In this document: piece by piece, positions 36,350 to 48,409 of the stretch
Layout of the letters: each line of letters starts with the position of its first letter
Position numbering within the stretch: the stretch's first letter is position 1
Origin: Pictodentalium vernedei
Taxonomy: Eukaryota > Mollusca > Scaphopoda > Dentaliida > Dentaliidae
Assembly: GCA_031216915.1 (NCBI GenBank)
Contig: CM062290.1
Location: 252,904,581 to 252,968,580, forward strand
Length of the DNA stretch: 64,000 nucleotides
Reading direction: 5' to 3'
Position numbers and translations under genes: made by a program
The notes under the pieces: model-generated
The model's database searches: none
Seen by the model: only the letters and a program-made list of their open reading frames with translations
Told to the model about the DNA's origin: nothing

Positions 36350-38600
36350 CAATATTGGACTGCGTCGGTAAGTCAGGGGCAAAGTCCCTGTACCGATCAA
36401 AAAATCCGAGTCCAATGACGCTATAAGTCTCTTATCCAAGATCGCAGCAATGAAGTCCGAAAAATAATCAATGGAAGAAATGCCAGAAGATATGAAAGGC
36501 ATCTTCCGATACTACTAAAGGGAAAACTCGAAATCTTTCGAATCCCTTTCGCCATCCTGTCGGACCCTATAAAGCGTTCGGTCGTCCGTAGCTTGATGCA
36601 ACCGCGGACCACACCGACCCAGCGCCGTCGGATAATTCCTGATTCGACCGAGAAACCGTCAATTGCTGGGATGCTGCGAAACAACTGTGCTAACTCGGAT
36701 AGCACGTCCGTCACTGAGGCCTGAGGAGCAGCGGTCTTACGATGCATTGCCGCAGGAAGCTCCGAGATCGTTACCCCGTGCATACTTCCAATATGCGAGC
36801 GAACGGAGTGTATAGGCCTCGTGTCCCTTGGCTACCGGATGGCGCGACCTATTCGCTGTGGAATCACTGAATGCCGAAACTGATCGGATACTCGAGGTCA
36901 CGTAGCCAATGTGCGGTCGTGTGCCCTGCTGTGAGGATGAGGAAGCATTAAAGACAGTCTCACGGACTGTCAATATAACGGAGCGTCCCGAGCAACGGAC
37001 ATATGCTCCGAATGTAAAATATCTGAACCACAACATGCGGTCCCCTATGTTGTTGGCTTCCTCCGATCTGTCCTCAATCTGCCGTCACTGGGTGAGTACT
37101 AAAGTAATTAAAGTGCTCGCATCACCCAAATCTCCTTCCTAGACCGCAACGGACGAACCCGGCAGCCGAACCATTCGATGAATGTACGCTACACCGGGTG
37201 AGCTAGCGAATGTCACTCCGTAAGCGATAGACATATTCCATGAGCACTTATTGCCGCTAACTCTTCATTAACTATGACGACAGAGGCACACTTTTGAAAG
37301 ACATCTCCATAACTCTTCGAACAAGAAACCAGAAATGCTTGGATAGCAAGCATAAAATAATAATATATATAGCGTCGTTCAATAATTCGAAAGTTTGTGT
37401 GACATTATTGGACTATGTCGGAACTGAGGGACGATGTCCCTGAACCGAACCAAAAATTTCTAAGTCCACCGACGCTATCAGTTTCTTATCCGGCATCGCA
37501 GCATATGTTGTTCCGAAAGGGAAAGCTTGAAATCCACCGAATCCCTTTCGGTATCCCGTCGGACCGGATGAAACTTTCGGACGTCCGTACCCGCTTCCGC
37601 GGAGCGTCCCGACCCAGCATCGTCGGATAAAATATATGCGACAGATTCAGTTGATGCTGGGATGCTGCGATAAACTGTGCTATTAAGGAAAGCACGTCCG
37701 TTCCCGAGGCCTGTGCAGTAGCGGACTTACGATGCATTGCCGCTGGAAGCTCCGTGTACGTTGACTCCCGCATACTTCCTATGCGAACGTCCGGAGTCTG
37801 CAGGCCTCGAGTCCCCGGCTACCGACCCAGCGCTGTCGGATAATTCTCGATCCGACACCGTTTCTGTCGGCTGCTGGGATGCTGCGATAAGCTGTGCTAT
37901 GTGCACAAGAATGTCCGGCGTCGAGACCTGCGGAGGCGCAGTCTATCGCTGCTTCGCTGAGGGCAGCTCCGCATCAGATGGCTCCCGCATACTTTTCCTA
38001 TGCGAACGTCCTGAGTCCATCGGTCTCGAATCCCTGGCTTCCGGATGGTGTGACCTGGTCGCCGAAGAATCCTTGATCGGCGAAGCTGGTAATATATCGG
38101 CGGTCACGCAGCCAAGGTGCGGTCGTGTGCGCTGACGAGAAGAGGAAGCCTTAGCAGTCTCAGCGGACTGCCTATACAACGGAGCGTCCCGAGCGACGGA
38201 CGTATGCTCCGCTAACAACACATTTGTACCACAACATCTGGGGCCAGATGTTGTTGAACGAGAGAGGGGCCTCTCTCGCTTGCCGTCCGGATGGACCGGA
38301 ACGAGCTATGAACCGGACTAAAAGGCTTCCTCCGTTCTCCCTCCGATCCGCCGTCACTGGGTGTGCATTAAGTTAATTTTATAGTGCTCGCATCACCCCA
38401 AAATTCCTTCTAGACCGCAACGGACGAACCCGGCTGCCGAACCATTCGGTGAATGGACGCTACACCGGGCGAGCTAGCGGACGTCAAAGGCCGTCGAACC
38501 TACTAGGGTCCTCTTAGGCAATTGGCGTATTACATGAGCACTTTTCCACTAGCCCTTCATTAATTGTGACGACGGAGGCACACTGTTGGAAGACATCACA
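36350..38600. repeat. Degenerate ~1.1 kb tandem duplication in the DIRS body
   Basis: Blocks around 36350-37310 and 37390-38600 share long matches, e.g. TAGACCGCAACGGACGAACC at 37141 and 38411, and TTACGATGCATTGCCGC at 36736 and 37726. The second block also holds a ~220 bp internal repeat (GACCCAGC..CGTCGGATAA at about 37610 and 37827). The region is GC-rich compared with its flanks and is open only in short frames. It may be the old gag region. Confidence 0.7.
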
Positions 38601-39730
38601 GATACATCACCCTTATCTTGATCGTCTGAAATAGAAATTGATAAAGTAGAGTGACCCTGCGGGGAAAGGACTGGAGTGTCCAAATCCCCAACAACATACC
38701 ATGACATACGCTTCCCATATTGTCATCGAAATCATACGATACAGAACCGGAGTTAATGCGAGTACACTGATCACATATAGAATGATAATAAGGTCAGAGG
38801 AAGACTTCCTCTTAAAACAATTGATCAATATCCTTTCAATGTGAAAAGAAAACAAGTCCTGGTACTCGCACTAACCCCTGGCAATCAAAATACATAATAA
38901 TAATATGATCCATTAATATAGAAAAAATAATTGAAATCAAAATATTTTGAAAAAATATTTTTTCAGAACAGCCCAAGTTTCTGAAAAGTAACGTTGAGCC
39001 CCAATGGATCCCAAGCCTAAGTGTGGACAAAAATTTTAAAAATATTTTAAACAATTTATTCAACACTTACGAACAATAATAATGTATCTAGTTATGATTG
39101 AAATAACATAAAGATATTATTATTTAGAAATCCCCCCCTCACACAGAGGGCTGTTGTAAATGTAAACAATGAGTGTAAAAACACTAAAATAAGACTCCAG
39201 GCACCCAGGCCCGAAATCAGTTACCAAAAATACACCATCTGATGCAAAACAGAGACTTCCAGGGAAGAAACTGCAGAACATCAGATGGTAGATGCAGAAC
39301 ACAACGCCTAACCACCCGTAGGTGAAGACGTAAACATGGGGAAAGAACAGAATTCATTCTGTTATTCAGCTAAACTCCCAAGAAATTTTAGTAATAATAA
39401 TTACAGAAATTATGCCAAAAGCATGGGAGAATAGCAAGGGGGAACTTAAAGGACAGGGAGAGAGGAAAAACACTTGAAAAAACAGTGTAACTAAATAATC
39501 AGAATGACAACAAAATGGCTGCTGCCTTGAAAATAGGTAACTTAACATAATTTCATTAAAAAATTTTAAGTTACAGCCCTGATAATATTCTGTCACACAT
39601 TCTTTTCCTCTCCTCCTTTTCTATCCTCCTTAGAATCACCATTTCACTAATATTTATGTGTCTGGCATCATTTAAACTGAGATTTAAAAGCACAAAGATC
39701 AGTCAGATGTTGACTGATGAAGGGCCAAAC

Positions 39731-39922
39731 TTAGAATGATAAATGGCGCCAATTTCGGAACGTCCTTGACACTGCGCATGCGCAGTAGGGGCGAAGTGTG
39801 GAGGGCCTCTCAGGACATGTTTTCTTTAGTTTTAGATGCAAATTTTGGGGATTGGGGGGCAAAATTTGTGTTTGGCCCTATATTTTAAGAGTTAGCACCA
39901 GCTATGTCTGGGTCATTGGTAC
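39731..39922 (-). repeat. DIRS inverted terminal repeat (left on the minus strand)
   Basis: Partner of 32970-33160. On the minus strand this is the 5' end of the element and should carry its promoter; the NRF1-type CTGCGCATGCGCAG and an AAATGGCGCC motif lie in it. Confidence 0.9.
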
Positions 39923-39933
39923 AGTATAAAAAT

Positions 39934-40133
39934 ACTGTTATTTTGGTGCTTTTCCATATTTCCAAGGGCCGTAACTCACACAAGAATAATGCAATCAGCA
40001 TGAAACTTAAACTTGATCTGTAAGTCATCGTTCTATAGTAAAAATGAAATCATTCCGTTGAAGGACTGACAGACTGACAGATTGACAGAGTGCAAAACTT
40101 TTGTCCCCTCCGGTGATGCCGGTAGGGGACTAA
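39934..40133 (+). mobile_element. Lambda core and tail
   Basis: Lambda core resumes (TTATTTTGGTGCTTTTCC) after the DIRS element and ends with GTCCCCT-CCGG..CCGG-AGGGGAC then TAA, a hairpin tail of the same design as the other families. A matching head (TTAGTCCCC type) was not found. Confidence 0.6.
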
Positions 40134-41393
40134 AAACATATGTGCACAGCACTGCAAGGGTTCAACATCTTTGGAAAACACAATGAAGTCATGAGAGGGT
40201 TAAATTAAAGATATCCATACAAGAATCAGATAACTTTTTTCCAAGGAACCAGAAAAAGCATATGCACAAGACTGAAAGGGTTCAACATAAAATAAAATAT
40301 TTGGAAAACAATTTTAGGCCTTGAGAGGGTTAAATTCAAGATATTCATACAGGAATCAGATCAATTTTTCCTCTACTTATGAAAGTCTTGAGAGGGTTAA
40401 AAGTCATTTTAATTCCATGCAGCTTAAGGAAACAAAACAACCTGTTTGACAGGTAGATGTTGACAGAATTTGATGGAAGAGATAAAATAGGAAACTAACA
40501 ATTTGTATAGGGAAATCATACTGCAAAAATGCTGACTCATCACTTTTTCAATACACTCTACCAACCACCCTGATAGAACTTGTGGCAATTTTTTTTTAAC
40601 CGATCCATTCTACTGGTCCTAAGGATACTTCATCTTCATACCAAATAACAGCTCTCTGTTCCGTGTTGTTTGGGAAATATGAGCTTTTGACTTTTTTCTG
40701 TTTTTAGCACCTGGGGTTGCCACGGGCTGTGAATTTTTTTTTTTTTTTCAGGCATCAATCAATTACTTAGGACCCACTTATACTACAAGCCAAATTTGGT
40801 TGAAATTGGCCCATCAGTTCTTGAAATAGAAATTTTGGGCAGAGCACAAAATAGTTATGCCCCCACAGAGAGCCCAAATATTCACCTACCAACTTCCCTT
40901 GAACAAAAGTTAATCTTCAACACCAAAGGATGTTCCATACCAAATATCAAGGCATTTCCTCTGGAGGTTCGTGAGAAGACTTTTGAAACCTGGTTATCAA
41001 TCATATGCTGGTTGTCAAATCTGGAACCTTTGTTCAAGTTACAATGCTAATAAGTTAAGAAATCATAAAAAAATTAAGGCCCATACCTCTGTAATGAAAA
41101 ATAGGGCCAAACTTGCAGGAGATATTAGTGCAGAAGCCTTGTATGACAAATATTAGTCAAATCGCAGAACGTTTATTCAAGTTATTGCGCTAACAAGCTC
41201 AAAATTCGTAAAAATTGACTAATTAAGGCCCATTACCTTGTAACGACTTGAGTCAGTTTTCGAACATGCTTGAGATATTAATGCAAAATTGTTGAACGTT
41301 TGTTAAAGTTATTGCGCTAACAGTGCGAGGATGCCCAAATGCCAACTGATCTTTGCTAAACCATAGGTCTTGGTCGTTAATACAACTCAACCA
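40134..41393. other. Intron with degenerate repeats
   Basis: Two ~130 bp direct repeats (GGGTTCAACAT ... TTGAGAGGGTTAAATT) occupy about 40150-40400. From about 40540 to 40980 there is an old beta-like core similar to 22512-23036. The rest shows short repeated words (GTTATTGCGCTAACA) but no ends and no exon. Confidence 0.45.
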
Positions 41394-41983
41394 ACAAGAG
41401 GCCCCAGGGGGCCTGAGGGCGCTCACCTGACATGGTAGCCTAAATATTAACCCAGAGAATTGATTTCAACAAGTTGCATCTGCTCCTCCTTAGAAAAGCT
41501 TATAAAAATTATCCAAAGATTCTGATCAGTGGATCTTAAAAAAAAAAAAAATTTCAAAGAAAATTCCTCATATTGAACTTAGTTATAACTTGGGCTCCCA
41601 CAGAGAGCCCATACATGAACCCAGGGACTTGGCTTTAACAAACTTGAATCTCACCCCCCTAAGGATGCTGCACACCAAATATCAAAACATTCCAACTGCG
41701 GAATCTGAAGAAGATTTTTAAAGAAAATTCCTCATTTTGAACTAAGTTACAATTCGAGCTCCCATAGTGAGCCCAAATATGAACCAAGGGACTTGGCTTG
41801 AACAAACTTGAATCTCACCCCCTAAGGTTGCTGCATGCCAAATATTAAAACATTCGGACTGCTGAATCTGAAGAAGAAGAGTTTTAAAGAAAATTCCTCA
41901 TTTTGAACTAAATTATAATTCGGGCTACCACAGTGAACCAAAATATGAACCCAGGGACTTGGCTTGAACAAACTTCTTGAATC

Positions 41984-42017
<34 letters not shown>

Positions 42018-43785
42018 CCACTCTAAGGATGCTGCACACCACATATCAAAATATTACGACTGCTGGATCAGAAGAATAAGATTTTTTAAGAAAATTCCTC
42101 ATTTCGAACTTACTTACAATTCAAGATCCCACAGTGAGCCCAAATATGAACCTAGCGACATGGTTTGAACAAACTTGAATCTCCCCCCTAAGGATGCTGC
42201 ATACCAAATATCAAAACATTCCAACTGCTAGATCTGAAGAAGAAGATTTTCAAAGAAAATTCCTTTTGAACTAAGTTATAATTCGGGCTACCACAGTGAG
42301 CCCAAATATGAACCCAGGGACTTGGCTTGAACAAACTTGAACCTCACCCCCCTAAGCATGCTGCATACCCAATATCAAAAGATTCTGCCTGCTGGATCTT
42401 GAGAAGAAGATTTTTAAAGAAATTTGCCTGAAATGCACTAAGTTCAAATTTGGGCTCCTATACTGAGCCCAAATATAAACCTAGGGGGCCGATTTGAACA
42501 AACTTGAATCAGATCCACCCCACAATGTTGCATACCAAATATCAAAAGATTCTGGCTGCTGGATCTGGAGAAGAAGATTTTTTTAAGAAATTTGCCTGAA
42601 ATGCACTAAGTTCGAATTCAAGCTTCTATAGTGAGCCCAAATATAAATCCAGGGGGCCGATTAAAACAAACGTGAATCAGATCCACCCCTCAATGTTGCA
42701 TACCAAATATCAAAAGATTCTGCCTGCTGGATCTTAAGAAGATTTTTGAAGAAATTTGCCTGAAATGCACTAAGTTCGAAATCGGGCTCCTATACTGAGC
42801 CCAAATATGAACCCAGGGGGCCGATTTGAACAAATTTGAATCAGATCCACCCTACAATGTTGCATACCAAATATCAAAAGATTCTGCCTGCTGGATCTGG
42901 AGAAGATTTTTTATGTTTTTCCCATTGCCCACAGTGTTAAAAAGTGCTGACTCAGCACTTTTTCAAAGTCCCGAAACTGTACCCTATGATAAAACTGATG
43001 GCAATTTCTTTTCACCAATCCTTTCTGTTGGTCCTGAGGAAGCTTCACACCAAATAAACATTCTCGGTGCCGTGCAGGTTTGGAGATACAGGCATTTTAA
43101 TTTTTTTCTATTTTTAGCTCCTGCAGTTCCCACAGGACTGCAGGAAAAATTTTTTTGGCATAAATCAAGTACTTATATATAACCCAATAATACCTCATAT
43201 TAAATTTGGTTCAAATCGGCTTCTGGGTTCAGAAAGTAGAAATTTTGGGCGGGGCAAAACTTCTTGCTCCTCTAAGAACCAAGGCAAATCTTGCCCGTCA
43301 AACTTCTCATGAACAAACTTGAGTCTACACCTCAAATGGAAGCTGCATACCATATATCAAGTCTTTGCTACTGGTGGTTCATTATAAGAAGATTTTCAAA
43401 ACATTTGGCCATTTTTTCCCCACCCCTCTGCTCAATATGAGCCAAAACCTAATTTGCATAAAAATCAAAATGCCCCTATATAACCAGCACTTACATAAAA
43501 TTTAATTAAAATGTGGCCAGTGGTTTAGGAGAAAGAGGCTCAAACACCACCTTCACGCAGGACGGACGGACGAAGAGTGATCAGATAAATGTCAACACTA
43601 TTAGGGTTGGATACTGTTGTGATCACACCCTCCACAACCTACATATGAAATATCAAAGCCCCAGTATACAATGACCTAAACACTTATTATTACAAAATTG
43701 GATGCTGCCAAAGTCATCACATCACCTCACCAATTCTTTGAAGTCACCACATCAGCTCCCAACTTCTTTGAAGTAGGTGAGCTAA
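41394..43785 (+). mobile_element. Chimeric element: beta head and core, zeta tail
   Basis: It starts with a standard beta head (ACAAGAGGCCCC...GCTCACCTGA) and beta core with the GACGGACGGACG tract at about 43560. After GAGTGATCA it changes to zeta sequence (GATACTGTTGTGATCAC ... CCTACAACCTACATATG type). It ends in the hairpin ACTTC-TTT-GAAGT followed by AGGTGAGCTAA. The ends still pair over GCTCACCT / AGGTGAGC. Confidence 0.7.
41986..42016. repeat. Poly-C tract in beta core
   Basis: About 28 C lie at the place where neighbouring units read AATCTCACCCCCCTAAGG, as at 15770-15794. Confidence 0.9.
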
Positions 43786-45012
43786 AAATAACCTGACTTT
43801 CAGACATCAGCTGAAATAACTTGCTCTGATTTAATGAAAGAGATTGAAAGTGACATAAGTGAATCTGAATCTTGGCTTGAACAAACTTGAATCTCACCCC
43901 CTAAGGATGCTGCATGCCAAATATCAAAACATTGTGACTGCTGAATCTGAAGAAAAAATTCCTCATATTGACAAAGTTATAATTCGGGCTCCCACAGGGA
44001 GCCCAAATATGGACCCAGGGACTTGGCTTTAACAAACTTGAATCTCACCCCCTAAGGATGCTACACACCACATATCAAAACATTCTGACTGCTGGATCTG
44101 AAGAAGAAGATTTTTAAAGAAAATTCCTCATTTCGAACTAAGTTACAATTCAAGCTCCCATAGTGAGCCCAAAAATGGACCTAGGGATATGGCTTGAACA
44201 AACTTGAATCTCACCCCACTAAGCATGCTGCATACCCAATATCAAAAGATTCTGCCTGCTGGATCTGGAGAAGAAGATTTTTTAAGAAATTTGCCTGAAA
44301 TGCACTAAGTTCGAATTCGGGCTTCTATACTGAGCCCAAATATGAATCCAGGGGGACAATTTGAACACACTTGAATCAGATCCACCCCACAATGTTGCAT
44401 ACCAAATATCAAAAGATTCTGCCTGCTGGATCTGGAGAAGATTTTTTAAGAAATTTGCCTGAAATGCACTAAGTTCGAATTTGGGCTTCTATACTGAGCC
44501 CAAATATGAACCCAGGGGGCCGGTTTGAACAAACATGAATCAGATCCACCCCACAATGTTGCATACCAAATATCAAAAGATTCTGCATGCTGGATCTGGA
44601 GAAGAAAATTTTTTGAAGAAATTTGCCTGAAATGCACTAAGTTCCAATTCGAGCTTCTATAGTGAGCCCAAATATTAATCCAGGGGGCCGATTTGAACAA
44701 AATTGAATCAGACCCATACCAAGATGCTGCATACCAAGTATCAAAAGATTCTGCCCACTGGTTCTGGAGAAGAAGATTTTTTAATAATTTTTCTATAATT
44801 CATACGGTGCTATCAGAGTTATGCCCCTTACAGAGCCCCCAAGAGCCATTTCATTTGAACAAACATGAATTGCCATATAGTGATGAACATCCACGTGAAG
44901 TTTCGTGAAAATCGGACCAGTGGTTTCAGAGGAGAAGTTGTTTGAAAAATGTTCACAATGACGGATGACGACGGACGGCCGGTGATAAGTTAAGCTCCCT
45001 TTGGTGAGCTAA
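43786..45012 (+). mobile_element. Beta element, head missing
   Basis: Six to seven beta units, a GACGACGGACGG tract at about 44965, and the tail GGTGAGCTAA ending at about 45012. The epsilon head follows after three A. Confidence 0.65.
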
Positions 45013-45014
45013 AA

Positions 45015-45718
45015 ACAAGAGCTGGACTTTCGTCTGGTGCATACCCCCACATGGTGTACCGCCTAGTGTGGGCATACCTATGACCAACAGATATTATTTA
45101 TGAATATTCTTGTACGGACTGATGGACGGATGCACAGATGGATGGACGCAATCCAGTATACCTCCCCCCTTCCATTTTCTTTGAAAGTTTTCAACAATTT
45201 CTAAGTCAAAAGATATGGTAAATTGTTTGGTGTTTGGAAGTTTTATGCAATGAGGCAGAAGCCTTTGTCATAGGCAAACTACATGCAATATTTCACCAAA
45301 ATCCGATAACCCATACCTGAGATACAGGCTGAACAGACAAATGTCTATTTCCTAGAATTTCTAAGTCAAAAAAGGGGGATAACTCTAAAAAGGAGAATGT
45401 GAGAAATATCATTGAATCCTTTTTTTAAAGCCTATACCATAAGCAGTGTTCATGGCAAATTTCATTGCAACAGAACATTCGAAACCCGAGATACAGGCAG
45501 AGCAGACAAAATTTGGCTGGGATGGACACAATTTCTAAGTGAACAAGTAATAAAAAAAAAAAAAAATAGTGTGGGTGTACCTATGACCAACAAATATTAT
45601 AAAAAATAATAATTTACTTACGTTATGAATATTTTCAGACGGACTCATACACGGATGCACAGACGGACGCATGTAATCCAGAATACCCCCATTTTCTTCG
45701 AAAGTGGGGGCATAATAA
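45015..45718 (+). mobile_element. Epsilon element, ~0.7 kb
   Basis: The head is ACAAGAGCTGGAC...GTCTGG then TGCATACCCCCAC. The tail is a TTTTC-TTC-GAAAG hairpin then TGGGGGCATAATAA. TGCATACCCCCAC and GTGGGGGCAT pair. The core has two long diverged units (CATACCTGAGATACAGGC and CGAAACCCGAGATACAGGC). GACGGACTC..GGATGCACAGACGGACG precedes the tail. Confidence 0.72.
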
Positions 45719-46050
45719 ATAAATTTAAGGTCACATTTCTCTGCAAAATGGCTAATCATAACTGCGATTATGACTGTCAAATCCAGTCAAAAGTTTGTCC
45801 CCATGTTGCCCATTTTAGAGGACTTCCACCCCCGGTCCTATTTTACCAGTAAAACAGCGCTTGTTCATGACAGTAAACAAGTACCACTTCACTTAAGCTT
45901 CCTGGCATTCTCACAGGGAAAACTTGCTAGTTACATTCAAAGAACAATCACAGTTGTTTCTATTCAGCAAGATTTGTCTTGGAACAACGACCAAGCCACG
46001 GAATGAAGATTATAGAAAGTTTTGAGGCTTCACCTATAGTCCGACACATA
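45719..46050 (-). mobile_element. Retroposon 3' part with TTTA-type tail
   Basis: AATAAATTTAAGGTCACA on the plus strand corresponds to the same 3' tail as the SINE at 18417. The body (TTGCCCATTTTAGAGGACTT ... TCCTATTTTACCAGT) is shared with 58856-59095 and differs from the tRNA SINE. Confidence 0.5.
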
Positions 46051-47461
46051 ATGAAAGTGTCAATGACACTGCAGCTCAACTTGTCATGACATGTACACGT
46101 ATAGTATGCGACACAGCAATGACAAACATCTAGGTAATGACCTGATAAGAAAGGTACATATAAAGTATTGTAACAGCCTGTACATAAATACTGGCCGTAG
46201 CTTGTAACAAATGTATAGGTAAAGTATAGTAAAAGTGGGCGACAGTCAGATGCTAAACTAGAAAAGAAATCGTTGAGTCCCAGAGTGGGTCTGACTGAAC
46301 CCCAAAATATTTGTTCTCATAGCACAGTGATAACAAAGGCACCCCAAAACACACTCATTCCTGTCCCAAGGTGAAAACAAAGGTACCCAAGAAGTTTCGT
46401 GAAGATCAGTTCATAAATACGAGCTGTATCGAAGTTGTGACAAAAAATTTATTGGACCTAATTTCGGTACAAAATGGCCACTGGCAGCCATCTTGAATTT
46501 TGGACCACACTCAGAAACACTCGTTCTCGACCCAAGGTGATAAAGGTACCCAAGAGTTTTGTGAAGATCGGTTGATCAATACAGCCTCTAGCCCGAGCCG
46601 TATTGACATGTGCACTTACAGTGTATAAGTAGCACTAAATAAATCAAAATTCATCTAATTTGCATACTTTCTGCACGAGAAAAAAACCTGTACTGTATGT
46701 GATGTATTCCATTTTCGTAAAGATCGGTTCATAAATAAGGCCTCTAGCCCGAGCCGTATAGAAGCTGTGTACAAAAAAATGAGTAGGCCTAATTTTGGTA
46801 CAAAATGGCCACTGGCAGCCAAGATCGGTTCATAAATAAGGCCTCTAGCCCGAGCCGTATAGAAGCTGTGTACAAAAAAATGAGTAGGCCTCATTTTGGT
46901 ACAAAATGGCCACTGGCAGCCATCTTGAATTTTGGACCGCACTCAGAAACACTCGTTCTCGTCCCAAGGTGATAACAGAGGTACCCAAGAAGTTTCGTAA
47001 AGATCGGTTGATAAATACAGCCTCTAGCCCGAGCCGTATTGACATGTGTACTTACTGTGTGTAAGTAGCACTGAAAAAATCAAAGTTCATCTAATTTGCA
47101 TAATTTCTGCACGAGAAAAAACACATATTATATGTGATGTATCCCATGGTACTAAACATTCATACAAAAAATTATTCAAATTAGCGCTTTCATATGGAAG
47201 TTCTGTGCAAAAAACAGATTTCTGCATCGTCGGTACAAAATGGCGGCTGGCAGCCATCTTGAATTTTGGACCGGACCCAAAAACACTTGTTCTCGTCCCA
47301 CGGTCTTAACAAAGGTACCCAAGAAGTTCCGTAAAGATCGGTTCATAAATACAGCCTCTAGCCCGAGCCGTATTGAATTGTTGACGGACAGATGGAGAGA
47401 TGGACGACGGACAACTGGCCATGGCATAAGCTCAAATTCGGCTTCGGCAAAGTTGAGCTAA
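46051..47461 (+). mobile_element. Alpha copy 6, complete, 1.4 kb
   Basis: Head GCAGCTCAACTTG and tail GGCTTCGGCAAAGTTGAGCTA are present. Inside, a ~100 bp stretch (AAGATCGGTTCATAAATAAGG ... CCACTGGCAGCC) is repeated in tandem at about 46719-46820 and 46821-46920, a recent slip. Confidence 0.83.
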
Positions 47462-48409
47462 AAATGAAATAAATTCAAAGACCATAAAGGGCAATAATTC
47501 AGACAAAATTACTCTGAATAACACATGCACTGAACATGAAGCTTGACATCAGTAAGACACCAAATATGATGTCATTCCACCTAGAATTTTAAAAGTGATT
47601 GACTTACTGTCACAGATCAGTAGACCAACACTGTTCCATATAGGACAGTCACAGTTAAAAATGTATACAAATCTTCATTCCTTTGTGAGTTTAAAGAGAC
47701 TTGGCATAATTCTATTAGATTTATTGTCCTAAGTTGGATTTTAGAACCAGTTTATCATGGATTAGGTGGGAAGTCACTGCTAAGTCTGTGTTCAAATTAG
47801 GCTAGCCATGAAGTGTCAGTGCCATCCTCAAAACTGAAGGTCTGGACCCTAATAGTGACCTTCAACACAGGGGCTGGGCAGTTTTTCAGTTTTCTGGTTT
47901 GGTTCAATTTTTGTGGCAAACCAGAACTCCGAACCAGAATACCCAGCAAAAAAAGGCCAAATAGTTTTAATATGTTTGTTCATAAACTGATCAAACTATC
48001 TTACTGGGGAGACCTGGACTAGTAACCATTAAGGATTCTTGTCACTTGGTATATCTGGCAAAGTGGCGAATGTATAGTGTTCTAATTTTCATATTTTCTT
48101 CCTTATTGCCTTGCTTACCAGAGGAATAAATAAGGGAGAAAATGTGACAATGAGAACACAAGGTAGATTACGTGAACTTTATTCATTTATTATACTAATT
48201 TATGGGGTTTTTTTCTGGTTGAATAGGTTTAACAACTGATCCCCTCTAAAAATGATCAACAGGGAGTTGGGCTGAACCCAATGGAGATACTTACAGACAG
48301 GGGTTTTTATGGTGAGTTGTGTCATACAAACTTCTGTGGGGGTTTTTTCAACCGATGGAGCCTGAAGTGTTATTTACTATCTGTTCTTAACACACAGAAA
48401 CAGAAAACA
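47462..48409. other. LAMP intron, apparently unique
   Basis: No TE ends, tandem repeats or exon could be recognised. Confidence 0.45.

Larger units (their letters stand above)
32932..39933 (-). mobile_element. DIRS-type retroelement, complete, non-coding, 7.0 kb
   Basis: DIRS elements are tyrosine-recombinase retrotransposons with inverted terminal repeats and an internal complementary region (ICR) that templates a circular intermediate. All three marks are visible. The inverted repeats match over about 190 bp. The ICR joins copies of both outer ends and fixes the termini at GTT (32932) and AAAAAT (39933). A decayed DIRS-like RNase H lies on the minus strand. On that strand the order is repeat, body, RNase H, ICR, repeat, the canonical DIRS order. 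No reverse transcriptase, recombinase or methyltransferase could be recognised. Lambda core continues on both sides. Confidence 0.85.
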
